From assembly GCA_903839085.1 (NCBI GenBank), contig CAIMBE010000163.1:1-64000 (forward strand): DNA of 64,000 nucleotides. Direction: 5' to 3'. Below, one piece after another: positions 26,164 to 37,865 of this stretch. Origin of the DNA: an uncultured beta proteobacterium. GTDB taxonomy: Bacteria; Pseudomonadota; Gammaproteobacteria; Burkholderiales; Burkholderiaceae_C. The translations under genes and the position numbers were made by a program. The notes under the pieces were generated by a model. That model did not search any database. It was not told where the DNA came from and saw only the letters and a program-made list of their open reading frames with translations. Within the stretch, counting starts at the first letter, position 1, and each line of letters opens with the position of its first letter.

Positions 26164-28452
26164 ATGAAGTTTCGTTTTCCCATTGTCATCATTGACGAGG
26201 ACTTCCGTTCTGAAAATACATCGGGTCTGGGTATTCGCGCCCTGGCAGAAGCGATTCAGTCGGAAGGCTTTGAGGTGCTTGGGGTTACCAGCTACGGCGA
26301 TCTCAGCCAGTTTGCGCAGCAGCAAAGTCGCGCCAGCGCCTTTATCTTGTCGATTGACGACGAGGAGTTCACACCCGGACCCGACCTCGACCCGGCGGTG
26401 CTTGACCTGCGCCATTTCATCGAGGAAGTGCGGCGCAAGAATCTTGATGTGCCGATCTACATCTATGGCGAGACCAAGACCTCGCGCCACCTGCCCAATG
26501 ACATTCTGCGGGAGTTGCATGGCTTCATTCACATGTTTGAAGACACCCCCGAATTTGTGGCGCGACACATCATCCGCGAAGCAAAGAGCTACCTCGAAGG
26601 GGTGCAACCGCCGTTCTTCAAGGCGTTGCTCGATTATGCGGAGGACGGATCGTATTCCTGGCACTGCCCAGGGCACTCGGGCGGCGTCGCGTTCCTGAAG
26701 AGCCCGGTTGGCCAGATGTACCACCAGTTCTATGGCGAGAACATGCTGCGCGCCGACGTCTGCAACGCGGTGGAGGAGTTGGGGCAACTGCTTGACCACG
26801 ACGGCGCCATCGGCAAGAGTGAGCGCAACGCGGCGCGAATCTTCAATGCCGACCACTGCTTTTTTGTGACCAACGGCACCAGCACCAGCAACAAGATGGT
26901 GTGGCACCACACGGTCGCCCCCGATGATGTGGTGGTGGTTGACCGCAATTGCCACAAGTCGATCCTGCATGCGATCATCATGACCGGCGCCATTCCCGTG
27001 TTTCTGAAGCCGACGCGCAATCACTTCGGCATCATCGGGCCGATCCCCAAGAGCGAGTTTGAACCGACCGCCATCAAGGCCAAGATCAAGGCCAATCCCC
27101 TGATCCAGCGCCATCTCAAGGGCGTCGACTCCAGCAAGATCAGACCCCGCGTGTTGACCCTGACCCAATCAACCTATGACGGCGTGCTGTACAACACCGA
27201 GACGGTCAAGCGATTGCTCGACGGCTACGTGGAAAACATCCATTTTGACGAGGCCTGGCTGCCCCACGCCGCGTTTCATCCGTTCTACGGCACCTACCAC
27301 GCCATGGGGAAGAACCGCGCACGTCCCAAGCATGCCATGGTGTACGCCACGCAATCGCTGCACAAACTGCTGGCGGGCATCAGCCAGGCCAGCCACGTGC
27401 TGGTGCAGGACTCGCAAACCGTCCAGCTCGATAAACACCTCTTCAATGAGGCTTATCTGATGCATACCAGCACCAGCCCGCAGTACAGCATCATTGCCAG
27501 CTGCGACGTCGCAGCCGCGATGATGGAGCCGCCCGGCGGCACCGCCCTGGTCGAGGAGAGCATCGCCGAGGCCCTCGATTTTCGCCGCGCCATGCGCAAG
27601 GTCGACGAGGAATACGGAGAAGACTGGTGGTTCAAGGTCTGGGGGCCCGACAAACTGGTCGACGAGGGCATTGGCCGGGCCGACAACTGGATCATCAAGG
27701 GCGAATCGCGCAATGCAAAGGCCGGCATCAACTGGCACGGTTTCGGCCAGATGGCGGCCGGGTTCAACATGCTCGACCCGATCAAGTCGACTGTCGTCAC
27801 GCCGGGCATGGATTTGAGCGGCAAGTTTGCCAAGACCGGCATTCCAGCCAGCATCGTCACCAAATTTCTGTCCGAGCACGGCGTGGTGGTTGAAAAAACC
27901 GGGCTCTACAGCTTCTTCATCATGTTCACCATCGGCATCACCAAGGGCCGCTGGAACAGCATGCTGACCGCGCTGCAGCAGTTCAAGGACGACTATGCCA
28001 AGAACCAGCCGATGTGGCGAATTCTTCCGGAGTTTTGCCAGAAGCACCCCAAATACGAAAACATGGGCCTGGCCGACCTGTGCCAGCACATCCACCAGCT
28101 TTATGCGAGGTACGACATTGCGCGCCTGACCACCGACATGTACCTGAGCGACCTGACGCCGGCCATGAAGCCCAGCGATGCCTATGCCCACATCGCGTTG
28201 CGAAAAACAGAACGCGTCGAAATTGATGCGCTCGAAGGACGCGTCACGGTCGGACTGGTCACGCCCTATCCGCCCGGCATCCCGCTGCTGATTCCGGGCG
28301 AGGTGTTCAACCGCAAGATCGTCGACTACCTCAAGTTTTCACGCGAGTTCAACGCCCAGTGCCCCGGATTTGAAACCGATATTCACGGCCTGGTAGAGGA
28401 ACATGACGAGCACGGGCAACGCCGCTATTACGCCGATTGCGTGAAAGTCTAG
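26164..28452 (+). CDS. Arginine/lysine/ornithine decarboxylase (fold type I PLP, biodegradative type)
   Basis: 762 aa; SWHCPGHSGGVAFLKSPVGQMYHQFYGENMLRADVCNAVEELGQLLDHDG, VYATQSLHKLLAGISQAS. Confidence 0.93.
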   Translation: MKFRFPIVIIDEDFRSENTSGLGIRALAEAIQSEGFEVLGVTSYGDLSQFAQQQSRASAFILSIDDEEFTPGPDLDPAVLDLRHFIEEVRRKNLDVPIYIYGETKTSRHLPNDILRELHGFIHMFEDTPEFVARHIIREAKSYLEGVQPPFFKALLDYAEDGSYSWHCPGHSGGVAFLKSPVGQMYHQFYGENMLRADVCNAVEELGQLLDHDGAIGKSERNAARIFNADHCFFVTNGTSTSNKMVWHHTVAPDDVVVVDRNCHKSILHAIIMTGAIPVFLKPTRNHFGIIGPIPKSEFEPTAIKAKIKANPLIQRHLKGVDSSKIRPRVLTLTQSTYDGVLYNTETVKRLLDGYVENIHFDEAWLPHAAFHPFYGTYHAMGKNRARPKHAMVYATQSLHKLLAGISQASHVLVQDSQTVQLDKHLFNEAYLMHTSTSPQYSIIASCDVAAAMMEPPGGTALVEESIAEALDFRRAMRKVDEEYGEDWWFKVWGPDKLVDEGIGRADNWIIKGESRNAKAGINWHGFGQMAAGFNMLDPIKSTVVTPGMDLSGKFAKTGIPASIVTKFLSEHGVVVEKTGLYSFFIMFTIGITKGRWNSMLTALQQFKDDYAKNQPMWRILPEFCQKHPKYENMGLADLCQHIHQLYARYDIARLTTDMYLSDLTPAMKPSDAYAHIALRKTERVEIDALEGRVTVGLVTPYPPGIPLLIPGEVFNRKIVDYLKFSREFNAQCPGFETDIHGLVEEHDEHGQRRYYADCVKV

Positions 28453-29258
28453 CTCTTGTTCTCGCCAGCCGACAGCGGTTCCACGACCGCGACGGCCGTT
28501 TGACTGACGCCGCAATCGACATAGGAAATCTGGCCGGTCATGCCGGAGGCCAGGTCACTCAGCAAGAAGGCGGCCACATTGCCGACCTCCTCGATCGTCA
28601 CGTTTCGTTTCAGAGGCGACGCGTTGGCCGAAATCGAGAGCAACCGTCCGAAATCCTTGATGCCGCTGGCGGCCAGGGTCTTGATCGCGCCGGCGCTCAG
28701 TCCGTTGACCCGGATGCCCCGTGGGCCGACAGCGTCGGCAAGGTAGCGCACGGACGATTCAAGCGATGCCTTGGCCAGGCCCATCGTGTTGTAGTTTGGC
28801 ACCACGCGCACGCCGCCCAAGTAAGTCAGCGTGAGCAGCGATGCACTGTCATTGAGGTAAGGCAGGGCCGCCTTGGCCATGGCCGGAAAACTGTAGGCGC
28901 TGATGTCATGCGCGATCCGGAAGTTTTCACGGCTCAGCCCGTCCAGAAAATTGCCCGCGATGGCCTCGCGCGGCGCGTAGCCGATGCTGTGGACAAAGCC
29001 GTCGAAACGCGGCCAGTGCAAAGCCAGATCAGTGAACAGGCTTTCAATCTGCGCGTCATAGCCGACGTCGCAGTCAAATATCAGCGACGAGCCGAAATCG
29101 GCGGCGAACTCCGTGATTCTTTCCTTGAAGCGCTCGCCGACATAGCTGAATGCCAGGGCTGCGCCTTGCTCATGGCAGGCCTGAGCAATGCCATAAGCGA
29201 TGGAGCGCCTGGACAAAACGCCGGTAATCAGTAATCTTTTGCCAGTGAGAAATCCCAT
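28449..29258 (-). CDS. fabI: Enoyl-[acyl-carrier-protein] reductase (NADH)
   Basis: MGFLTGKRLLITGVLSRRSIAYGIAQACHEQGA; HSIGYAPREAIAG; LTYLGGVRVVPNYNTMGLAKASLE. Confidence 0.95.
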   Translation of the reverse strand: MGFLTGKRLLITGVLSRRSIAYGIAQACHEQGAALAFSYVGERFKERITEFAADFGSSLIFDCDVGYDAQIESLFTDLALHWPRFDGFVHSIGYAPREAIAGNFLDGLSRENFRIAHDISAYSFPAMAKAALPYLNDSASLLTLTYLGGVRVVPNYNTMGLAKASLESSVRYLADAVGPRGIRVNGLSAGAIKTLAASGIKDFGRLLSISANASPLKRNVTIEEVGNVAAFLLSDLASGMTGQISYVDCGVSQTAVAVVEPLSAGENKS

Positions 29259-29459
29259 AAGGTCCTTTTCCATAATCCGCTTGATCAGCCCCGCGCTGTG
29301 GGAGCCTTCGCACGGAATTGTCGCATGCGCTGCACCGTGTCCCGGGTGGCGTGCCATCCATCTGATCGGCAGTTCGGCTGGACGGGAGGCATTGATCGGG
29401 CTGCCAGATGCGACTGCCTGCTGTGCTATGGTCCTGCCTTACCCATTTTCCGTGAATCT

Positions 29460-32201
29460 ATGAAACGCTGCCTTGTGCTATTGGGACTCCTGTTAACTGC
29501 GCTGACGCTCCAGGCCGGACCGGCCCTGGTGGACGGTTTTAGTCACGTTCGAACGGTTGGCAGTATCGAGGAATACACCCTGAAATCGAACGGCCTGCAG
29601 ATTTTGCTGCTTCCCGAGCATTCCAGTCCGACGCTGACCTTCATGGTCACCTACCGGGTCGGATCCAAGAATGAAGTCACCGGAAGTACCGGCGCCACCC
29701 ACATTCTGGAGCACCTGATGTTCAAGGGCACCTCGCAGCGCGACCGCAGCAAAGGCAATAATGTCGATCAATTGCTCGAGCGGACCGGAGCCAGGTACAA
29801 CGCGACCACCTGGCTTGACCGTACCAACTATTACGAAAACCTGGGCAGCGATCAACTCCCCACGGTGGTCGAGATGGAAGCCGATCGCATGCGCAACCTG
29901 TTGTTGCGGGAGGAAGACCGGCAAACCGAGATGACGGTTGTTCGCAATGAATTTGAGCGCGGTGAGAATTCACCCATACAGGCTCTGTACAAGGAAATCT
30001 ACCAGGCGGCATTCGTCGCCCACCCCTATCACCACAGCACCATCGGGCACCGCAGCGACATCGAAAAGGTTTCGATCGAGAAATTGCGGGAGTTCTACAA
30101 CACCTTCTACTGGCCCGACAACGCGACGCTTTCCATCATCGGGGACTTCAAGCCGGTCGACGCTCTGCTGCTGGTGAAACAATCATTTGGCGTCTATCCG
30201 CGCGCGCCCAAACCGATTCCGACCGTGTACACCGAAGAGCCGCCACAAAGCGGTCCGCGCAGGGTCGTCGTGAAGCGTGCCGGTCAGCTCGGTGTCGTCG
30301 CCATCGCGCACAAGATTCCGGCCGCCACGCACGCCGACTATGCCGCGCTCACGCTTCTGAGCGCCATTCTGACCGACGGCAAGAACAGCCGCCTGTACAA
30401 GGCAGTCACCGACCACAACCTTTCAACCGGGGTCGATGCCGATACGGGTTTCAACAGCGATCCGACGCTGCACATTATTTTCGCGCCGCTCGCCCCCGGT
30501 GCGCGACATGATGAGGTGGAGAAAATCATGGTGCAGGAGCTTGAGCGACTGAAGAAGGACGGCGTCTCCGAGACTGAACTGAAGGCTGCGATAGCGAAAA
30601 CCCGGGCCGACGCTGCCTACAAGCGCGACGGCTCCTTCGCGGTTGCCGGAAATCTCAATGAATGCATTGCGGCCGGTGACTGGTCACTTTTCTACACCTT
30701 GGACGAAGCGACGCTTGGGGTCACGATCGCCGACATCCGGCGCGTTGCGAATACTTATCTCAACGGGGATCAAAGCACCACCGGCTGGTTTGTTCCAACG
30801 GCTGCCGGCGCCACAACAGCGGCACTGGGAAAGGCGGCTTCCCGGGTCGGCAGTCCTTCTTACTATCGAAATCCCGATGAACTTTCCGCTGCCTTGCCAG
30901 CGCAGGCCGGCAGCGGCGAGGCGGGTCCCAAGGCTGGCGGCGGCAGCAAGATTGCGCCGAACGCCAGGCGCATGAAAATTGCCGGCATCGATGTCATCGC
31001 CTATCCAACCGGCGTCAAGGATGTGGTTTCACTGCGCGCCTCGATGCCCGGCGGCAGGAGTGCGGCTGGCTCCGGCAATCCGGCCATCCCGATGCTGACC
31101 GGCATGCTGCTTGACCAGGGCACCCGCAGCCAGGACAAGTTCTCGATCGCGGAAAAGCTCGAGGCGGTCGGCGCCAGCATTGATTTCAGCGCCGGCACCG
31201 ACCTGCTTGAAATCAGCGCCAAGTCATTGAAAAAGGATGTGCCGCTGGTTCTCGATCTGTTGGCCGAGCAATTGCGCATGCCAGCCTTCTCGGCCGATGA
31301 GTTCTCCAAGGTGAAGGCGCAGTACGCGGGAGGCATCAAACGCAGGCTGGAGAACACCGACTTCCGGGCCGCCGACGCGTTTTCGCGTGCTGCCTATCCA
31401 CCCGGCCACCCAAATCGCAACCCGGCGCCAGAGGACCTGCTGCTTGCGATCGAGGCTGCAAAACTGGAAGATGTCATTGTTTTCCATCGGGCGCATTACG
31501 GGCCTGGGCAGATGACGCTGGTTGTCGTGGGAGATCTTGACCTGGGTCAGCTTGCGCCGGCGTTGAACAAGGCATTCTCGGGTTGGCAGGGTGGCTCCAA
31601 GGTGGTCCCTGCCGCTCTTGCCAGCGTGGCCGATGCGCCAAGGAGTCAAGAGCTGTCGATGGCAGACAAAACCAGCGTGTCGGTGGTCATGGGCCAGGCC
31701 ACCGGTCTGCGCTATAGCGACCCCGACTATCAGGCCTTGCGCTTGGCGACGGCTATTCTGGGGGACGGTTTCACCAGTCGCCTGATGTCGCAGGTGCGTG
31801 ACAAGGAGGGCCTGACCTATGACGTCGGCGCCTGGATGGCCAACGACATGTTCAACGGCGGTGACTGGCGGATCACGGCGTCGTTCTCTCCCGCACTTCT
31901 CGAAAAGGGCATCGCGTCGACCCGGCGCCAGTTTGACCTTTGGTATGAGCAAGGGACCACCGTGGCGGAGGTCGAGGCACGCAAAAGCAGCCTGATCGGC
32001 ACATTCAAGGTCAACCTTGCCACCACCGAAGGAATGGCCAATTCCCTGTTGGCGGCGATCAATCGCGGCTACGACGTCAGTTGGCTTGACGACCTCCCGC
32101 TGAAAGTGGCTGCGCTGACGCATGAGCAGGTCAACCTGGCGATCCGGAAATATCTCAAGCCGGACCAGATGTTTTTGATAAGAGCGGGCACATTTCCTTA
32201 A
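29460..32201 (+). CDS. M16 family zinc metallopeptidase, tandem domains, secreted
   Basis: Signal peptide MKRCLVLLGLLLTALTLQAG; ATHILEHLMFKGT (HxxEH); second M16 half GRSAAGSGNPAIPMLTGMLLDQGT... Confidence 0.92.
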   Translation: MKRCLVLLGLLLTALTLQAGPALVDGFSHVRTVGSIEEYTLKSNGLQILLLPEHSSPTLTFMVTYRVGSKNEVTGSTGATHILEHLMFKGTSQRDRSKGNNVDQLLERTGARYNATTWLDRTNYYENLGSDQLPTVVEMEADRMRNLLLREEDRQTEMTVVRNEFERGENSPIQALYKEIYQAAFVAHPYHHSTIGHRSDIEKVSIEKLREFYNTFYWPDNATLSIIGDFKPVDALLLVKQSFGVYPRAPKPIPTVYTEEPPQSGPRRVVVKRAGQLGVVAIAHKIPAATHADYAALTLLSAILTDGKNSRLYKAVTDHNLSTGVDADTGFNSDPTLHIIFAPLAPGARHDEVEKIMVQELERLKKDGVSETELKAAIAKTRADAAYKRDGSFAVAGNLNECIAAGDWSLFYTLDEATLGVTIADIRRVANTYLNGDQSTTGWFVPTAAGATTAALGKAASRVGSPSYYRNPDELSAALPAQAGSGEAGPKAGGGSKIAPNARRMKIAGIDVIAYPTGVKDVVSLRASMPGGRSAAGSGNPAIPMLTGMLLDQGTRSQDKFSIAEKLEAVGASIDFSAGTDLLEISAKSLKKDVPLVLDLLAEQLRMPAFSADEFSKVKAQYAGGIKRRLENTDFRAADAFSRAAYPPGHPNRNPAPEDLLLAIEAAKLEDVIVFHRAHYGPGQMTLVVVGDLDLGQLAPALNKAFSGWQGGSKVVPAALASVADAPRSQELSMADKTSVSVVMGQATGLRYSDPDYQALRLATAILGDGFTSRLMSQVRDKEGLTYDVGAWMANDMFNGGDWRITASFSPALLEKGIASTRRQFDLWYEQGTTVAEVEARKSSLIGTFKVNLATTEGMANSLLAAINRGYDVSWLDDLPLKVAALTHEQVNLAIRKYLKPDQMFLIRAGTFP

Positions 32202-32250
32202 AAATCATGGTACTTAGAGCGATTTGAGATACAATCCAGGCTCACGACCA

Positions 32251-32281
32251 AACGGGCGGGTATCTACCGCCCGTTTTTTTT
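32251..32281 (+). terminator. Rho-independent terminator-like hairpin (possible attenuator) before rimP
   Basis: ACGGGCGG-GTATCTA-CCGCCCGT followed by an 8-T run. Confidence 0.75.
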
Positions 32282-32313
32282 GGTCGATTGTTTTTGCCTG
32301 CATTTGAGTACAA

Positions 32314-32925
32314 GTGAGACTGAAAGAAATTATTGAACAAACGGTAGCCGGTCTGGGCTACGAACTGGTGGAAATTCAACGCTCCACCGCCGGGTTGCTG
32401 CGCGTCACCATTGACCTGCCATGGAGCGAGCCCGTGGTTGGTGTCCCGCCAACCCCGAGTGGCGCCGCGTTTGTGACCGTGGAGGACTGCGAGAAGGTCA
32501 CGCGTCAGCTCTTGTTTGCGCTCGAAGTTGACAGCATCGAGTTCAAGCGCCTTGAAGTGTCTTCCCCCGGCATTGACCGTTTGCTGCGAGGCCAGCGTGA
32601 TTTCGAACGTTTTATCGGCGAGGTCATTGACCTCACGCTCAAGGAGCCGGTCGGGGGATCGACCGAGCAGGTCAGTGCCAGGCGGAAAAAGTTTCGGGGA
32701 ACGCTGGAGCATCGCCAGTATCCGCAGGGTGATCCCGGCAAAGTGCAGGGATGGCAAATCGTCTGGAGTGAGGTACCCGCCGTCAAGCCGGGACAGCGGG
32801 TCAGCAAGAAAAGGGCGCCGGCGCCGGTGCAGGTACTGGGATTTACGCTTGATGAATTGAAAGAGGCGCGCTTGGCGCCGATTGTCAGTTTCAAGGGGCG
32901 CGCGGCAAAGCCGGGTTTGGATTGA
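32314..32925 (+). CDS. rimP: Ribosome maturation factor RimP (GTG start)
   Basis: [23 protein letters not shown]...[14 protein letters not shown]...[25 protein letters not shown]. Confidence 0.93.
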   Translation: MRLKEIIEQTVAGLGYELVEIQRSTAGLLRVTIDLPWSEPVVGVPPTPSGAAFVTVEDCEKVTRQLLFALEVDSIEFKRLEVSSPGIDRLLRGQRDFERFIGEVIDLTLKEPVGGSTEQVSARRKKFRGTLEHRQYPQGDPGKVQGWQIVWSEVPAVKPGQRVSKKRAPAPVQVLGFTLDELKEARLAPIVSFKGRAAKPGLD

Positions 32926-32947
32926 ATTGAAACAGGAGAGTGATGGC

Positions 32948-34444
32948 ATGAATCGCGAAATGTTAATGCTGGTAGAGGCTATCTCACGCGAAAAAAATGT
33001 GGAGCGTGACGTGGTCTTTGGCGCCGTCGAGGCGGCGTTGGCGCAAGCCACCAAGAAACTTTACCCGGGCGACGTCGATATTCGCGTGGCGGTCGATCGC
33101 GACACCGGCGTCTACGAGACTTTTCGACGCTGGCACGTGGTACCGGACGAGGCCGGTCTGCAACTGCCGGATCAGGAAATCCTGTTGTTCGAAGCCAAGG
33201 AGCAGATCGCCGATATCGAGGTCGACGAATACATCGAGGAAACGGTCGAGTCGGTGCCGATTGGACGCATTGGTGCGATGGCGGCGAAACAAGTTATCTT
33301 GCAGAAAATTCGCGACGCGGAGCGCGAAATGCTGCTCAATGATTTCATGTCGCGCGGCGACAAGATCTTTGTCGGTACCGTCAAGCGCATGGACAAGGGC
33401 GACATCATTGTTGAAAGCGGGCGCGTCGAAGGCCGCCTGCGACGCGGCGAGATGATCCCGAAAGAAAACTTTCGCATGGGCGACCGCGTCCGCGCGATGA
33501 TCATGGAGGTGGACCTCACCCTGCGCGGCGCGCCCATCATTCTGTCGCGCTCGGCTCCCGAGTTCATGATCGAACTGTTTCGCCAGGAAGTTCCGGAAAT
33601 TGAGCAGAATTTGCTCGAAATCAAATCGTGCGCCCGTGACGTCGGCTCGCGCGCCAAGATCGCCGTCCTGTCACACGACAAGAGGGTCGACCCGATCGGC
33701 ACCTGCGTTGGCGTTCGGGGCACGCGGGTCAATGGGGTTACCAACGAACTGGCCGGCGAGCGCGTTGACATCGTGCTGTGGAGCGAGGATCCTGCCCAGT
33801 TCGTGATTGGCGCTCTGGCGCCGGCCAATGTCACTTCCATCGTGGTGGACGAGGAGCGCCACGCGATGGATGTCGTGGTGGACGAGGAAAACCTCGCCAT
33901 TGCCATCGGGCGCGGCGGTCAGAACGTTCGCCTGGCCTCTGAATTGACCGGCTGGAAGATCAATATCCTGGACGCGGCCGAGTCGGCTCAAAAGCAGGCC
34001 ACTGAAACCGACTCCGGGCGCAAGCTGTTCATGGAAAAGCTTGATGTGGACGAGGAGATTGCAGATCTGCTGATTGCCGAGGGTTTTACCAGCCTGGAGC
34101 AGGTGGCCTATGTGCCTCTGGAGGAAATGCTGGAGATCGAAAGCTTTGACGAGGACACCGTCAACGAATTGCGCACCCGCGCCAAGGATGCCCTGCTGAC
34201 GATGGAGATTGCGCTGGAAGAGAGCGTGCAGGAAGTGTCGCTCGATTTGCGGGATCTCGAAGGAATCACCCCGGAACTGATCAAGAAACTCGCGGACGCG
34301 GGCATTCATACCCGCGATGACCTTGCCGATTTGGCGGTGGACGAACTCACCGAGATCACCGGTCAATCTGCCGACGAAGCAAAGATACTGATTATGAAAG
34401 CGCGCGAACATTGGTTTGCCAATGACGCCGCGACACAAGCATAA
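32948..34444 (+). CDS. nusA: Transcription termination/antitermination protein NusA
   Basis: [39 protein letters not shown]...[34 protein letters not shown]. Confidence 0.97.
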   Translation: MNREMLMLVEAISREKNVERDVVFGAVEAALAQATKKLYPGDVDIRVAVDRDTGVYETFRRWHVVPDEAGLQLPDQEILLFEAKEQIADIEVDEYIEETVESVPIGRIGAMAAKQVILQKIRDAEREMLLNDFMSRGDKIFVGTVKRMDKGDIIVESGRVEGRLRRGEMIPKENFRMGDRVRAMIMEVDLTLRGAPIILSRSAPEFMIELFRQEVPEIEQNLLEIKSCARDVGSRAKIAVLSHDKRVDPIGTCVGVRGTRVNGVTNELAGERVDIVLWSEDPAQFVIGALAPANVTSIVVDEERHAMDVVVDEENLAIAIGRGGQNVRLASELTGWKINILDAAESAQKQATETDSGRKLFMEKLDVDEEIADLLIAEGFTSLEQVAYVPLEEMLEIESFDEDTVNELRTRAKDALLTMEIALEESVQEVSLDLRDLEGITPELIKKLADAGIHTRDDLADLAVDELTEITGQSADEAKILIMKAREHWFANDAATQA

Positions 34445-34529
34445 AGCGAATGTCATGAATAAATGTTTTCAGTGATGGCTGCCAATTGGCCCAAGGGCCT
34501 GGTATGCCGAACTAAAGGTTACACAACAA

Positions 34530-37475
34530 ATGTCCAGTACGACCGTCGCCGAGTTTGCAAGCGAACTCAAGAAATCAACCGATACGCTGCTTGAGCAATT
34601 GAAGTCGGCGGGAGTGGCCAAGTTGGCTGCTTCCGACAAACTCAATGACGCCGACAAGCAGCGTTTGCTGGCTTATTTGCAGTCCACGCATGGCGCTGCC
34701 GGATCAGAGCGCAAGAAGATTACGCTGGTCAAGAAGTCAACCAGTGAAATCAAGCAGGCGGACGCCACCGGCAAGGCGCGGACGATCCAGGTCGAGGTCC
34801 GAAAGAAGCGGACATTCGTGCGCCGCGAGGACGGTGTCGATGTGCCTGTTGAGGCGCCCGAGGCCGAGCCTGCAGTTGAGTCCCCGCCCTTGCTTGACAA
34901 CGCGGAACTGGCGCGTCGTGAGGAACAGGCACGGCGCCAGGCCGAATTGATCCGGCGCCAGGAACAGGAACTGGCAGAACGCAGGCGTCTGCGCGAGGAG
35001 CAGGAGGCGCGCGCGCGCGAAGAAGCCACGCTGGCCGCAGAAAAGTCAGCTCAGAGCGTCGCGGCGCAGGCCATCCTGGATCAAAGCAAGCCCAAGGGCA
35101 CCGCTGCGGTGGGTCAGGAAGGGCGGGACCAGGCGGCGGCGAAAGTTCTTGAGCTTGCCGAAAAGGCGCAGGTGGCAGCCAGGGCGCAGGAACAGGCGCT
35201 GGAGAAGGCGGACGCTGATTCCAGGACCCAGGCGGCCGAAGATGTGGCCCGGGCCGATGATCTGGCCGGGCGCAGACGCACCGCCGAAGCCGAAGCGGCC
35301 GCGATCCGGCTGATGATGTCGGCACCGGCAAAGAAGCCTGCACCCGCCAAGAAGGTCGAGGAAAGCAAGGCGCCAGGCAAACCGGGCGCCGCTGACGCCG
35401 CCAAGGCGGCGAGTATCAAAGGGACTTTGCACAAGCCTGCGGCCGGAACAGTCGCTGCCAAACCGGCACGCCCCGGTGCGCCCGGAACGGCGGCACCCGG
35501 GGCCGGGGCTGGCACCGGCAAAGAGGTCAAGTCAGCCAAGCTTTCTAGCAGCTGGGCCGGTGATCCGGCGAAGAAGAAAGGCATCCCGACGCGGGGCGCC
35601 GTCGGCGCCGCTGGCGCCGGCCGGGCCAATAACTGGCGCACCGGACCGCGCGGCAAGCGCGGTGGCAGTGACAGGGATCGCGATGACCACCATGCACCAG
35701 CGGCTCCGGTCGAGATGCGCGTCATCGAGGTTCACGTGCCCGAGACCATCACCGTTGCAGAACTGGCGCACAAGATGGCCGTGAAGGCCTCCGAAGTCAT
35801 CAAACAGTTGATGAAACTCGGGCAGATGGTGACCATCAACCAGCCGCTGGATCAGGATACGGCGATGATTCTGGTGGAGGAGATGGGCCACAAGGCGGTC
35901 GTCGCCGCCCTGGATGATCCGGAAGCATTTACCGACGACGAGGTGTCGCGCCAGCAATCCGAGTCCTTGCCGCGCGCGCCGGTCGTGACCGTGATGGGCC
36001 ACGTGGACCACGGCAAGACCTCCTTGCTCGATTACATTCGCCGCGCCAAGGTCGCCTCTGGCGAAGCCGGTGGCATTACCCAGCATATCGGCGCCTACCA
36101 CGTTGAAACGCCGCGTGGCATGATTTCCTTCCTTGATACACCGGGCCATGAAGCGTTCACCGCAATGCGTGCGCGCGGTGCCAAGGCGACCGACATCGTC
36201 ATTCTGGTCGTCGCTGCGGACGATGGCGTCATGCCGCAAACCAAAGAGGCGATCAAGCACGCACGGGCTGCGGGCGTGCCGATCGTGGTGGCGATCAACA
36301 AGATCGACAAGCCGGATGCCAATCCGGAGCGCGTCAAGAATGAACTTGTGGTTGAGCAGGTGGTGCCGGAAGAATTTGGCGGCGACTCGCCGTTTGTGTC
36401 GGTTTCGGCGAAGACCGGCCAGGGCGTGGACACCCTGCTCGAGCAGGTCCTGCTGCAGGCAGAGGTGCTTGAACTGCGCGCACCGATCGACGCCATGGCC
36501 AAGGGCCTGGTGATCGAGGCCCAACTCGACAAGGGCCGCGGTCCGGTCGCCACCGTGCTGGTGCAGTCGGGCACGCTCAAGACCGGCGATGTTGTTCTGG
36601 CTGGCTCAACCTATGGCCGGGTTCGCGCCATGCTCGACGAGAACGGCCGCAGCATCAAGACCGCAGGCCCTTCGATTCCGGTCGAAATTCAGGGTCTGAC
36701 CGAGGTGCCGCAGGCGGGCGACGAATTCATGGTGATGGCGGACGAACGCCGTGCCCGCGAGATTTCGACCTACCGTGCCGGCAAGTTCCGCAACACCAAG
36801 CTTGCGAAACAGCAGGCCGCCAAACTGGAGAACATGTTCACCGACATGGCCGCCGGCGAAGTCAAGATGGTGCCGATCATTGTCAAGGCCGATGTGCAGG
36901 GTTCGCAGGAAGCACTGGCGCAGTCCCTGCTCAAGCTTTCCACGGACGAGGTCAAGGTGCAGATGGTCTACACCGCGGTTGGCGCGATCAGCGAATCGGA
37001 CGTGAATCTCGCCATCGCCGCCAAGGCCGTCATCATCGGCTTCAACACCCGCGCCGATGCGGGCGCGCGCAAGCTGGCCGAGAGCAACGGCGTTGACATC
37101 CGTTACTACGACATCATTTACGACGCGGTCGATGAGCTCAAGCTCGCGATGTCGGGCATGCTGACACCGGACAAGAAGGAAGAAGTCATCGGCACGGCCG
37201 AGATCCGACAGGTGTTCAAGGTCAGCAAGATCGGATCGATCGCTGGCTGCATGGTCACTTCCGGTCTGGTCCGTCGCAGTTCGCGACTGCGCTTGTTGCG
37301 CGACAACGTGGTCGTCTTTACCGGGGAACTGGATTCGCTCAAGCGCTTCAAGGACGATGCCAAGGAGGTCAAGGAAGGGTTTGATTGCGGTCTCAATATC
37401 AAGAACTACAACGACATCCAGGAAGGCGATGTGCTCGAGTTCTTTGAAATACGCGAAGTCGCCAGAACGCTTTGA
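34530..37475 (+). CDS. infB: Translation initiation factor IF-2
   Basis: 981 aa; [60 protein letters not shown]. Confidence 0.98.
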   Translation: MSSTTVAEFASELKKSTDTLLEQLKSAGVAKLAASDKLNDADKQRLLAYLQSTHGAAGSERKKITLVKKSTSEIKQADATGKARTIQVEVRKKRTFVRREDGVDVPVEAPEAEPAVESPPLLDNAELARREEQARRQAELIRRQEQELAERRRLREEQEARAREEATLAAEKSAQSVAAQAILDQSKPKGTAAVGQEGRDQAAAKVLELAEKAQVAARAQEQALEKADADSRTQAAEDVARADDLAGRRRTAEAEAAAIRLMMSAPAKKPAPAKKVEESKAPGKPGAADAAKAASIKGTLHKPAAGTVAAKPARPGAPGTAAPGAGAGTGKEVKSAKLSSSWAGDPAKKKGIPTRGAVGAAGAGRANNWRTGPRGKRGGSDRDRDDHHAPAAPVEMRVIEVHVPETITVAELAHKMAVKASEVIKQLMKLGQMVTINQPLDQDTAMILVEEMGHKAVVAALDDPEAFTDDEVSRQQSESLPRAPVVTVMGHVDHGKTSLLDYIRRAKVASGEAGGITQHIGAYHVETPRGMISFLDTPGHEAFTAMRARGAKATDIVILVVAADDGVMPQTKEAIKHARAAGVPIVVAINKIDKPDANPERVKNELVVEQVVPEEFGGDSPFVSVSAKTGQGVDTLLEQVLLQAEVLELRAPIDAMAKGLVIEAQLDKGRGPVATVLVQSGTLKTGDVVLAGSTYGRVRAMLDENGRSIKTAGPSIPVEIQGLTEVPQAGDEFMVMADERRAREISTYRAGKFRNTKLAKQQAAKLENMFTDMAAGEVKMVPIIVKADVQGSQEALAQSLLKLSTDEVKVQMVYTAVGAISESDVNLAIAAKAVIIGFNTRADAGARKLAESNGVDIRYYDIIYDAVDELKLAMSGMLTPDKKEEVIGTAEIRQVFKVSKIGSIAGCMVTSGLVRRSSRLRLLRDNVVVFTGELDSLKRFKDDAKEVKEGFDCGLNIKNYNDIQEGDVLEFFEIREVARTL

Positions 37476-37492
37476 TCACAACGCCATAAATC

Positions 37493-37864
37493 GTGCGCAA
37501 GAAGTCAAGCACCCCGAACCGCAGCTTCAAGGTTGCCGATCAGATCCAGCGTGATCTGACCGAACTGATCGGGCGCGAACTGAAAGATCCGCGCGTCGGC
37601 ATGGTGACCATTCAGGCGGTGGAGGTGACCCCGGACTATGCCCACGCAAAGGTTTTTTTCAGCTTGTTGTCTGGCGACGCCGAAGAATGCACCAAGGGCT
37701 TGAATCAGGCTGCCGGTTTCTTGCGTTCGGGCCTGTTCAAGCGTTTGCATATTCACACTGTGCCGACGCTGCATTTTGTCTTTGACCGTACGACCGAGCG
37801 AGCCGCAGACATGAATGCCCTGATTGCCCAGGCGGTCGCCTCTCGTTCCAAAAACGAGGATTAG
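37493..37864 (+). CDS. rbfA: Ribosome-binding factor A (GTG start)
   Basis: [51 protein letters not shown]-type sequence; operon position. Confidence 0.93.
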   Translation: MRKKSSTPNRSFKVADQIQRDLTELIGRELKDPRVGMVTIQAVEVTPDYAHAKVFFSLLSGDAEECTKGLNQAAGFLRSGLFKRLHIHTVPTLHFVFDRTTERAADMNALIAQAVASRSKNED

Positions 37865-37865
37865 C

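Noticed and set aside
26161-28191. Minus-strand ORFs opposite the Arg/Lys/Orn decarboxylase
   Set aside because: Shadow ORFs without recognisable domains.
34800-35700. Ala/Lys/Glu-rich low-complexity stretch in infB
   Set aside because: Normal variable N-terminal region of proteobacterial IF-2.
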